Shown piece after piece: positions 34,819-42,517 of a stretch of DNA of 55,909 nucleotides. The translations under genes and the position numbers were made by a program. How positions within the stretch are numbered: position 1 is the stretch's first letter; each line of letters opens with the position of its first letter. Source of the DNA: Acidobacteriaceae bacterium (GTDB lineage Bacteria > Acidobacteriota > Terriglobia > Terriglobales > Acidobacteriaceae); the NCBI GenBank assembly GCA_003138975.1, contig PLHQ01000101.1:1-55909 (forward strand), written 5' to 3'. The notes under the pieces are model-generated. The model had not been told where the DNA came from, did no database searches, and saw nothing but the letters and a program-made list of their open reading frames with translations.

Positions 34819-35493
34819 TCAAACGCGGCTTGCGAAGTTTAAGTTGGCAAAGAGCGCCTGCAATTTTTCTTCATCCAGCTTTCCTTCGCGGCGAACGCCA
34901 GTGCAGATATCGAGTCCGAATGGACCAACTTGCTGCACTGCGTCCCGTACATTCTCCGGTGTCAGTCCACCGGCCAGAAAGAGTGGAATGTCGATCTGTT
35001 CTCGAATTTGACGACTCAACGTCCAATTATGCCTCCGCCCAGTGCCGCCCAGTTCTTTAATTGTGAGCTTAGGTTTCCCAGAGTCGAGCAGAATCGCGTC
35101 GACATGCGCTGCCACCGCGATCGCTTCCTCAATAGATTCCTCCCCGCTCACGTGCACGACCTGCACAATCGAGATCCCCAGCAGCGCCCGGCGCAGATCT
35201 TCGTAAGAACCTTGAATCAAGCGATCCACAATCTGGATTGTATTGGTGCGGCAGCGGCGCTGCTGGGCGATGATGCTTTCCGCATCTTGCTGTGCGGTGA
35301 GCAGGAACGTTCCGATCGGTGGAGGGACTGAGGCGGCGATTTCCGCAATCTGTTCTTCTGAGATCACACCGGGTCCGCTGGGCATGGCGGAAACCAGTCC
35401 AACTGCGGCGGCGCCGTGCTCAATGGCCATCCTGGCCTCGTCACGGCTTGAGATACAGCAGATTTTGACCCGCGGCCGCTTGCTTGCCCGCAT
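34819..35493 (-). CDS. phosphoribosylanthranilate isomerase-like TIM-barrel protein
   Basis: TrpF family by fold: RVKICCISSRDEARMAIEHG (catalytic Cys region), DAILLDSG (catalytic Asp), GGTGRRHNWTLS, PLFLAGGLTPENVRDA and GLDICTGVRREGKLDEEKLQ follow the TrpF order over 224 residues. Odd points: the usual KICG-I/M-T is KICC-I-S, and the stretch normally reading GFVF...SPR is GLVSAMPSGPG. No other trp gene is nearby; it lies with nucleoside genes upstream of cdd. It may be a true isomerase for tryptophan synthesis or a paralogue acting on another phosphoribosyl compound. The ATG at 35493 is preferred to a TTG 42 bases upstream. Confidence 0.75.
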   Translation of the reverse strand: MRASKRPRVKICCISSRDEARMAIEHGAAAVGLVSAMPSGPGVISEEQIAEIAASVPPPIGTFLLTAQQDAESIIAQQRRCRTNTIQIVDRLIQGSYEDLRRALLGISIVQVVHVSGEESIEEAIAVAAHVDAILLDSGKPKLTIKELGGTGRRHNWTLSRQIREQIDIPLFLAGGLTPENVRDAVQQVGPFGLDICTGVRREGKLDEEKLQALFANLNFASRV

Positions 35494-35667
35494 CCTGAGA
35501 TTATGCGACGTCCGGTGGACCAGGGGCCAGCCCAATCGGAATTGCTTTTGTTCTCGCTCGGAGCTAGCATATCCCCATTATTTTTCTCCGCCCGGCATCT
35601 TTAGCTTCGGCTTCACAACAGGCAAGTTCTTGCTTGATCTTTCGTTCTTGATTTTAAGGAGGATGTT

Positions 35668-37173
35668 ATGGGCATCGCAGTGTCGCCGCAGATTCACCCG
35701 CAAGTCGCTGATTTCATCGATAAACCCCGCAAAATGTTGATCAACGGCAAATGGGTAAACTCCATTTCCGGCAAGACTTTTCCAACTTACAATCCTGCCA
35801 CCGGCGAGATTCTCGCGCAGGTGGCGGAAGGTGATCGCGAAGATATTGAACAGGCGGTGAAGGCGGCACGCAAGGCCTTCGACCACGGCCCGTGGCGGCG
35901 GATGACAGCATCCGAGCGTGGACGCCTGATCTGGAAGCTCGCCGATTTACTCGAGGCGCATACCGAAGAGTTCGGCTATCTGGAAAGTCTCGACAACGGT
36001 AAGCCTCTCGCCATAGCGAAGGCAGCGGATGTTCCGTTGGCCGTAGATTTGTTTCGCTATATGGCCGGATGGGCTACAAAAATCGAGGGCAATACCATTC
36101 CGCTTTCCGTACCGTATACGCCCGGCGCGAAGTATCTCGCCTATACCGTGCGAGAGCCGGTGGGAGTCGCAGGACAGATCATCCCCTGGAACTTTCCCCT
36201 GCTGATGGCAGCATGGAAGCTGGGACCTGCGCTGGCTTGCGGCTGTACGGTCGTTTTGAAGCCAGCCGAGCAAACCCCGCTTTCGGCACTGCGTCTGGGC
36301 GAACTCATCATGGAAGCGGGGTTCCCCGAAGGAGTGGTAAACATCGTACCGGGTTATGGCGAGACCGCAGGCGCAGCGCTGGCCGCTCATCCAGATGTGG
36401 ACAAAATCGCGTTCACCGGCTCCACCGAAGTTGGCAAGCTGATCGTGCACGCGGCGGCTGGCAACTTGAAGAAGGTGTCGCTGGAACTTGGCGGCAAGTC
36501 TCCGAACGTTGTGTTCAAGGATGCCGATCTTGAATCGGCTATCCCCGGCGCGGCGAGCGCGATCTTCTTCAATCAGGGCCAGTGTTGCTGCGCGGGATCG
36601 CGTCTCTACGTCGAGAAGCCGGTCTTCGACCGAGTCGTGGAAGGCGTCGCCGACTACGCAAAGAAAATCACTGTGGGCTCGGGTCTCGATCCGGAAACGC
36701 AGATGGGTCCGCTCGTTTCGCAAGAGCAGTTAAGTCGAGTCTGCGGTTATTTGGAGGCGGGATTCTCCGAGGGTGCCACCGCCTTGGTTGGCGGCCACAA
36801 GAAAGGTGACAAAGGCTATTTCGTGGAGCCCACGGTCCTCGTGAATACTCGTGAAGACATGAAGGTTGTGCAGGAGGAAATCTTCGGGCCGGTGGTCGCG
36901 GCCATGCCCTTCGACGATCCCGAGGAAATTCTGCCCCGCGCCAACGACAGCGAATACGGCCTGGCCGCCGCCGTCTGGACGCGCGATATCGGCAAGGCCC
37001 ACCGCACCGCGGAATATCTACGGGCAGGTACGGTGTGGATCAACTGCTACAACATTTTCGACGCGGCGCTGCCATTCGGTGGCTACAAGCAATCCGGATG
37101 GGGCCGTGAGATGGGGCACGATGCCCTTACCCTGTACACTCAGACCAAGGCGATTTGCTCAAGAATAGCCTGA
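35668..37173 (+). CDS. aldehyde dehydrogenase (ALDH1/2-like)
   Basis: NAD(P)-dependent oxidation of an aldehyde to the acid. The 501 residues are a standard single-domain enzyme: GQIIPWNFPLLMAAWKLGPA, FTGSTEVGK, general base Glu in LELGGKSPN, the catalytic Cys in FFNQGQCCCAGSRLYV, EEIFGPVVAAMPF and FGGYKQSGWGREMG. AAGGAGG (35656-35662) gives a very strong ribosome site 5 bases before the ATG. It is monocistronic, divergent from the TrpF-like gene and closed by a strong bidirectional terminator. Sequence resembles acetaldehyde/retinal-type dehydrogenases; the substrate is not known. Confidence 0.92.
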   Translation: MGIAVSPQIHPQVADFIDKPRKMLINGKWVNSISGKTFPTYNPATGEILAQVAEGDREDIEQAVKAARKAFDHGPWRRMTASERGRLIWKLADLLEAHTEEFGYLESLDNGKPLAIAKAADVPLAVDLFRYMAGWATKIEGNTIPLSVPYTPGAKYLAYTVREPVGVAGQIIPWNFPLLMAAWKLGPALACGCTVVLKPAEQTPLSALRLGELIMEAGFPEGVVNIVPGYGETAGAALAAHPDVDKIAFTGSTEVGKLIVHAAAGNLKKVSLELGGKSPNVVFKDADLESAIPGAASAIFFNQGQCCCAGSRLYVEKPVFDRVVEGVADYAKKITVGSGLDPETQMGPLVSQEQLSRVCGYLEAGFSEGATALVGGHKKGDKGYFVEPTVLVNTREDMKVVQEEIFGPVVAAMPFDDPEEILPRANDSEYGLAAAVWTRDIGKAHRTAEYLRAGTVWINCYNIFDAALPFGGYKQSGWGREMGHDALTLYTQTKAICSRIA

Positions 37174-37192
37174 AATCGTCGGGGAAAAAATT

Positions 37193-37222
37193 AGGACGGC
37201 GGGTTGACCGCCGTCCTTTTTC
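37193..37222. terminator. bidirectional rho-independent terminator
   Basis: Perfect 10-base stem AGGACGGCGG / CCGCCGTCCT (37193-37202, 37208-37217) with loop GTTGA, followed by TTTTTCT on the plus strand and preceded by GGGGAAAAAATT, which gives TTTTTT after the hairpin on the minus strand. It serves the convergent aldehyde dehydrogenase and pyrR genes. Confidence 0.9.
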
Positions 37223-37246
37223 TCTCTGCCGCTCTTCTCGGCTGGT

Positions 37247-37816
37247 CTATTTCTCCATCAAGAGCACTTTCTCTGCATCGTCAATCTCAGTTAACTTGAC
37301 CTCAATCACTTCATTCATTGTGGTTTGAACATTGCGGCCGACGAAGCTGGCCTCGACGGGCAACTCACGGTGTCCGCGGTCAATCAGTACACACAACTGC
37401 ACCCGCCGCGGTCTGCCGTGGGAAAACAGCGCGTCCATTGCCGCGCGCACCGTTCGCCCTGTGAACAGCACATCGTCAACCAGAACGATATTCTTGTCCT
37501 CAATCGAAAACCCGATCTCGCCTTCCTGGACAACCGGTTTTGGTCCAAGCGTTGAGAGATCGTCGCGATAGAAAGTGATATCCAGTGTTCCGACCGGAAC
37601 CTCAGCATTCTCGATGCGGGTGATGATTTTGCCCAGGCGTTCCGCGATCGGTACGCCGCGGCGGCGAATTCCGATTAATCCGAGTCCGTTGATGCCGTCG
37701 TTCTTCTCAACAATTTCGTAAGCTAGACGCACCAAGGTGCGCTCAATTTCTGAGGCTGACATCAGTTGCGCTTTCTGGTGCAGCGCGGTCTTGCGCGGAG
37801 AAGGTTTCACGTTCAT
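37247..37816 (-). CDS. pyrR: PyrR, bifunctional pyr regulator / uracil phosphoribosyltransferase
   Basis: In Firmicutes and others PyrR binds pyr mRNA when UMP is high and also has uracil phosphoribosyltransferase activity. The 189-residue product has the PRPP loop NIVLVDDVLFTGRTVRAAMDAL, GLGLIGIRRRGVPIAERL, LDITFYRDDLS and VLIDRGHRELPVEASFVGRN, all family-typical, with a ~12-residue N-terminal extension. No pyrB, pyrC or other biosynthetic gene follows; it ends at a strong terminator, so it is monocistronic here. In a pyrimidine salvage island, the phosphoribosyltransferase role (recapture of uracil) is attractive. A GAGG lies ~10 bases before the ATG. Confidence 0.92.
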   Translation of the reverse strand: MNVKPSPRKTALHQKAQLMSASEIERTLVRLAYEIVEKNDGINGLGLIGIRRRGVPIAERLGKIITRIENAEVPVGTLDITFYRDDLSTLGPKPVVQEGEIGFSIEDKNIVLVDDVLFTGRTVRAAMDALFSHGRPRRVQLCVLIDRGHRELPVEASFVGRNVQTTMNEVIEVKLTEIDDAEKVLLMEK

Positions 37817-37908
37817 GGTTGAATGGGCCTCGCGGATATATGTTTGTTAACCAATGAGCTCACTTCACTTTAGTGGCAACCTGGCATATCTGCAAGGCAG
37901 CCCCAAAA

Positions 37909-39744
37909 TCAGATGCCCGTTGGTTCCGTCGGAGTCATGTCTTCGGCAGGGGTATGGGTAAGACCTGCGAAGCCAAGGTTTTGGACCTTCACAGTCTGCG
38001 TCAGAACACCAGTATCATTTTGCAGAGTTTGCAGGGTGATCTCGTGAGGCGCGGCCAGGGTTCCTTCCGCCGGCAAAATTCCTATGCCCTGATTTCGCCC
38101 TCCGGCCTTGGCGCGGTAGAGTGCGGTGTCTGCGAGCTCAATGGCCTCTTCCGCGCAAATGGCCTCGTAAGCGCGCCGACTCCACGGGAAAGGAGCCCAT
38201 CCTACAGAACAAGTCTTCCGCACATGAACCCCGTGTCCGAGATCAAAAGCCTCCGATGCCATGACATCGAGAATGCGATCACAGAACGCAGGCGTCCCGG
38301 AGGGGTCCGCAGAACGGGACATGATCAGGAATTCTTCTCCTCCCCAACGCACCAGAACATCGGACATGCGCACAACCCTGCTCAGACGCTCAGCCACCAA
38401 CTGCAGCAGGCGATCACCCGCGGGATGACCATGCACATCGTTGACTTCCTTGAAGAAGTCCATGTCGACCATGAGAAATATCAGGTCGCGATGATCCATT
38501 TTCCGAATTTCGCTACCGCGAGCCCGCTCGTAGTTTCGCAACACCTGGCCCGCTTCCGCCGTCAGAATTTCTTCCAGGTAGCGCCGGTTCCACACACCTG
38601 TCAACGCATCCGTGTAAGAAATCTCCTGTAGTTCAAGGTTCTTGCGTTGTAGTTCCAGGCTGTGCCACCGGAGAGACTGTTCTTTACTCTCCAATTCGTC
38701 TTTCAACTTGCACATCTCATCAAGGTTATGGCGCGACAAACGCAGCAAGTGAAGCAATTCGCGGTCCATCCAATGCTGTTTGAGGAACACCAGTGTGCCC
38801 ATCAAAACCATTGCTGCCGCGGTCAGCACAAGGCGGTAGGACCGCACACGTGGTGGGGCCTCTCCGCCGAACTCTGCCCAGGCCACCATAAGCGGCGTAG
38901 AAAATACCGCCAGCATCGCCAACCGCGTTGTCCACATACTGTGGTCCCGCTGGGGTACCTGGTCGGCAGGCCGGCCGGGCAAAGACCCGCGTGCCATGAA
39001 ACCCACTGCCGCGAACCACGCCATGGCCGCGACCAACGGAACATCGTATAGGCTGCCGGTGTAGTACCGGTGAAAATCAATGGCTACACTAGCGAGAATC
39101 GAGCCCATACTGTAGAGCAATGCAGCTTTGAGAAACTGCCCATAGATTGTGCGCCAGGAGCCTTGGCTGCGCTTCCAGACGAGTCTGAGGCCCACAATCA
39201 GGACGATCTGTTCGCACGCATAGAGCACATCGAAACTACGTCCATACACGTCCTCGTTCGGCGCAACATACTGCCACGGAATCACGATGAACAGATACAG
39301 GTAAAGCCACCACGTTAGCAGCAGAAAGAAATCGACCGATCCCAGCCGCAAGGAATGTTTGTTCCGCAGCAGGTGCGGCTGCACCACCAATGCTGCCATC
39401 ATAGGAACGATATGCAGGAAGAGAACTACATCTGCCACAAATGGGTTCGGCGCCTCCTGCCGCAGAAAGACCTCGAAGTAGGTCCAGAGAACCTGCGCGC
39501 AAAGCCACATTCCGCAACCCAACGCCATGAGAGCCCAAAAGAGCTGTTCTTTCTTATCGCGGGTTCTGGTGTTTGAGAGGATGGCAAGCGTTGCGCATAA
39601 AAGCAGGACACACTGCGTGAGATCACCGAAGGCGGTTAATCCAACGCCGCGCGCGGCCAACAGCGACACCACGGCGTGAACGCATACCACTGCGCACACG
39701 GTTCCCGTCCACTTGCTCGGTTGCCGCACGGAGATCAATCCCAC
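37909..39744 (-). CDS. membrane-bound diguanylate cyclase (GGDEF)
   Basis: Makes cyclic di-GMP. About nine membrane helices occupy residues ~8-330, then a coiled-coil linker (DELESKEQSLRWHSLELQRK), then a GGDEF domain (~375-560) with DALTGVWNRRYLEE, the metal site VDMDFFKEVNDVHG, the active loop RWGGEEF and, five residues upstream, RMSD as an intact inhibitory I-site. So it should be active and feedback-inhibited. The true start is unclear: the frame is open into kynU. GTG 39744 (611 aa, just before the first helix) is used; ATG 39876 would overlap kynU by 44 bases. It sits 88 bases after kynU on the same strand and could be read through from the kynurenine operon. Confidence 0.85.
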   Translation of the reverse strand: MGLISVRQPSKWTGTVCAVVCVHAVVSLLAARGVGLTAFGDLTQCVLLLCATLAILSNTRTRDKKEQLFWALMALGCGMWLCAQVLWTYFEVFLRQEAPNPFVADVVLFLHIVPMMAALVVQPHLLRNKHSLRLGSVDFFLLLTWWLYLYLFIVIPWQYVAPNEDVYGRSFDVLYACEQIVLIVGLRLVWKRSQGSWRTIYGQFLKAALLYSMGSILASVAIDFHRYYTGSLYDVPLVAAMAWFAAVGFMARGSLPGRPADQVPQRDHSMWTTRLAMLAVFSTPLMVAWAEFGGEAPPRVRSYRLVLTAAAMVLMGTLVFLKQHWMDRELLHLLRLSRHNLDEMCKLKDELESKEQSLRWHSLELQRKNLELQEISYTDALTGVWNRRYLEEILTAEAGQVLRNYERARGSEIRKMDHRDLIFLMVDMDFFKEVNDVHGHPAGDRLLQLVAERLSRVVRMSDVLVRWGGEEFLIMSRSADPSGTPAFCDRILDVMASEAFDLGHGVHVRKTCSVGWAPFPWSRRAYEAICAEEAIELADTALYRAKAGGRNQGIGILPAEGTLAAPHEITLQTLQNDTGVLTQTVKVQNLGFAGLTHTPAEDMTPTEPTGI

Positions 39745-39832
39745 TTTAAAAGTGTATGTTCGTGCCTCGGTCCTGCAGACATTACTGAGGTAATCGACGA
39801 AATAGCTGGAAATATCCTCAGAGGCAGGCTTT

Positions 39833-41104
39833 CTAGTCAATCTCGGCCGTGAACCGTTCAGCAAACCTGAAAACATCCTGGCTGGAGTTGTACAGGGGCA
39901 CGGGCGCCACGCGGAACGTATCAGGCTCTCTCCAATCACCCAGGATCCCTTCCCCAGCCAGCCGTTCACATAATGCCTGCCCGTGGCGCAGAATTCGGAT
40001 TGAAAGTTGTGACCCGCGCCGCTCTTTTTCTTGCGGAGTGACAATTGAGAAGCTCGAAGAAATTCTCTGATTCAGCAAGAACTCCAAATAACTGGTTAAC
40101 AAAACACTCTTCCTCCGCAAGCGTTCGATGCTCGCTTCGTGGAAGATATCCATCGATGCTCGCAGGACAGCCATACTTACGATCGACGGATTGCTCAATT
40201 GCCAGCCATCAGCACCGGTCATCGCCCGAAAGCTCGGTCCCATCTGAAAACGTGACGCTTCGTCGTGCCCCCACCATCCCGCGAACCGTGGCAAATCCCA
40301 AGAGCGGGCGTGCCGCTCGTGAACAAAACAACCGGCAACGCATCCCGGCCCCCCATTCAGATATTTGTAGCTGCACCAAACGGCGAAGTCCGGATCCCAC
40401 TCATGCAGTCTCAAATGCAAGTTGCCAGCCGCATGGGCCAGATCGAAACCGACCACGCAGCCCCGCGCATGACCAGCCCGCGTTATCCCCGCCATATCGA
40501 ATGCTTGACCCGTCGCATAATTCACTCCTCCCAGCAAGATCAGTGCGATCTCATCCCCTGAACGCTCAATCAAAGACTCAATTTGCTCATCGCGAAGACA
40601 AGACTCGCCTGGGAGCGGAGTTAACTCGATCAGTGAAGTTGCAGGATCGAAGCCGTGGAAATGAATTTGCGACTTCACTGCGTATTGATCGGAAGGGAAC
40701 GCACCCCGCTCTATAAGGATTTTGTGTCGTCCCGGCGTAGGACGGTAAAACGACACCATCATCAGGTGCAGATTCACCGTGAGTGAATTCATCACCACAA
40801 CCTCGACGGGCTTCGCCCCTACCAGCGCTGCTGTCTGCTCTGTAAGCAGCCTGTGGTAGGGCATCCACGGATTTCTTGCGCGGAAATGAGCCTCTACGCC
40901 CAGTTGCGCCCAATCTTTAAGTTCCTGCTGAATATATGCGGCCGCAGCTTTGGGCTGCAGCCCGAGCGAGTGGCCACACAGGTATACGCACTTACCGCCC
41001 GCATGTTTAGGCAACAAGAACCGCTCGCGATAGTCCCTGAGAGGATCGCATTCATCCATCGCAACGGCAAAATCCTTGCCCGATTGAAACTGGACGTCGG
41101 TCAC
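39833..41104 (-). CDS. kynU: kynureninase
   Basis: PLP enzyme that splits 3-hydroxykynurenine (or kynurenine) to 3-hydroxyanthranilate (or anthranilate) and alanine. GTG 41104 is used since its GTGA overlaps the stop of the monooxygenase gene; a TTG 30 bases earlier is the alternative. The 423 residues show DPLRDYRERFLLPK, CGHSLGLQPK, MNSLTVNLHLMM, VGFDLAHAAGNL (PLP Asp), the Schiff-base Lys in WCSYKYLNGGPG, and GWWGHDEASRFQM, all family hallmarks. Last catalytic gene of the kynurenine operon. Confidence 0.95.
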   Translation of the reverse strand: MTDVQFQSGKDFAVAMDECDPLRDYRERFLLPKHAGGKCVYLCGHSLGLQPKAAAAYIQQELKDWAQLGVEAHFRARNPWMPYHRLLTEQTAALVGAKPVEVVVMNSLTVNLHLMMVSFYRPTPGRHKILIERGAFPSDQYAVKSQIHFHGFDPATSLIELTPLPGESCLRDEQIESLIERSGDEIALILLGGVNYATGQAFDMAGITRAGHARGCVVGFDLAHAAGNLHLRLHEWDPDFAVWCSYKYLNGGPGCVAGCFVHERHARSWDLPRFAGWWGHDEASRFQMGPSFRAMTGADGWQLSNPSIVSMAVLRASMDIFHEASIERLRRKSVLLTSYLEFLLNQRISSSFSIVTPQEKERRGSQLSIRILRHGQALCERLAGEGILGDWREPDTFRVAPVPLYNSSQDVFRFAERFTAEID

Positions 41105-42468
41105 GGCCGCAGCTCCAAAGACGTGAGATCGCAACGAATCAACTTCTCCGCCAGATCCCAGTCGAGATCCTCCACGCGATCAATAGCTTCGCAAAGTTGA
41201 GCCAGCATCCGGTCCTGAACCGCGCCGCGCGTCAGGGCAACGGAGTAGGGAATGCGATGAAACGTCACCATCGCATACTTCGGCACGAAGAGTTGAGGAT
41301 ATTTTGCTTCCAGCGCCAATTCCACTTTCTTTCGAAACAAAAACCGCGCGTCCGCGACTCGATCGCGCATCTCCGTAAAATTTTCAATTGCCATGTCCGC
41401 GATTGCGTCGGTATTGACCTTACGCTCCTTCTCGAACTCAGCGAACACTCGCGGCCAGTCTGCTCCGTGCCGGTCGAGCAACTCGACCAGACAGGTACAG
41501 TCCTCAAGTCCGCAGTTCAAACCCTGCCCGAAGAAAGGAACGATGGCATGAGCAGCGTCCCCCAGAAGCAGAGATCCTCCTTCCAGATGCCAGGGGGAGC
41601 ACTTGATCGTGACCATTGCGCCCGTGGGGTTAGTAAAGTAGTTGTCCGCCAATTCCGGCATCAGCCGAAGAGCGTCAGGGAATCGATCCTCAAAGAACCG
41701 AACCACATTCGAACGCGTGCTCACGCTCGCGAAACTGGCTGCCCCCTCAAACGGAAGAAACAGAATGCAAGCGAAAGTGCCGTCGATATTGGGCAACGCG
41801 ATCAGCATATGATTGCCCCTCGGCCAGATGTGAAGAGCGTTCGTCTCCAGCAGATGCTTGCCGTTAGCCCCAGCAGGAATCGTCAACTCCTTATAGCCGT
41901 AATCGAGGTACTGTTGGGAAAAGTTGAAACGGTTTAGCTTGAGCATCTCTGTCCGAATCGCTGATGCGGAACCGTCGCAGCCGATCACAACGCCGGTGTC
42001 TCGGTTCACCACTCTACTAGTGTTTTCATCGCGGAATCGAACAGCGCCGGTCTTCAGGTCGTATCCCATGCAGCGTTGGTTGAAGTGAATAGCCACACTC
42101 TGTTCCTCAGCGGCATTCATGAGAGCGACGTTCAGCTCCCCGCGCGAAATCGAGTTGATGACCTCCGTTTCATCTTTCCCATAAGGCTGAAAAGTGAGTT
42201 CACCGGCAATCGAATGCATCATCCGGCCCTTCATCGGGACAATGATGCTTCGCATCCGCTCCCACAGCCCGGCCTGCTGCAATGCGTGAATGCCACGAGT
42301 CGAGAGAGCGAGATTGATCGAGCGGCCCGCACTCGTGCGCACCCTCCGCATGTCCGGACGCCGCTCGTAGAGTTCCACCGCGAATCCGCGTTGCCTCAGA
42401 AGAATGGCGAGAAGGGGACCAGTCAAGCCGGCGCCGATCAGCGTCACTTTCTCAGGGCACGATTTCAT
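41101..42468 (-). CDS. kmo: kynurenine 3-monooxygenase
   Basis: FAD- and NADPH-dependent hydroxylation of kynurenine to 3-hydroxykynurenine. The 455-residue product carries the FAD fold GAGLTGPLLAILLRQRG, RSINLALSTRGIHAL (family signature), VIGCDGSASAIR, and the second FAD motif GDAAHAIVPFFGQGLNCGLE. Bacterial and animal KMO share the FGQGLNxGLED signature seen here. A TTG at 42513 adds 15 residues and lies 4 bases after a TAAGGC near the previous stop; ATG 42468 is preferred because KVTLIGAGL then sits in the usual position. It overlaps kynU by four bases. Confidence 0.94.
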   Translation of the reverse strand: MKSCPEKVTLIGAGLTGPLLAILLRQRGFAVELYERRPDMRRVRTSAGRSINLALSTRGIHALQQAGLWERMRSIIVPMKGRMMHSIAGELTFQPYGKDETEVINSISRGELNVALMNAAEEQSVAIHFNQRCMGYDLKTGAVRFRDENTSRVVNRDTGVVIGCDGSASAIRTEMLKLNRFNFSQQYLDYGYKELTIPAGANGKHLLETNALHIWPRGNHMLIALPNIDGTFACILFLPFEGAASFASVSTRSNVVRFFEDRFPDALRLMPELADNYFTNPTGAMVTIKCSPWHLEGGSLLLGDAAHAIVPFFGQGLNCGLEDCTCLVELLDRHGADWPRVFAEFEKERKVNTDAIADMAIENFTEMRDRVADARFLFRKKVELALEAKYPQLFVPKYAMVTFHRIPYSVALTRGAVQDRMLAQLCEAIDRVEDLDWDLAEKLIRCDLTSLELRP

Positions 42469-42517
42469 ACCAGATGAATACAGGATCTTCGATGAACAAG
42501 CGAAATGAGGCAACGCC

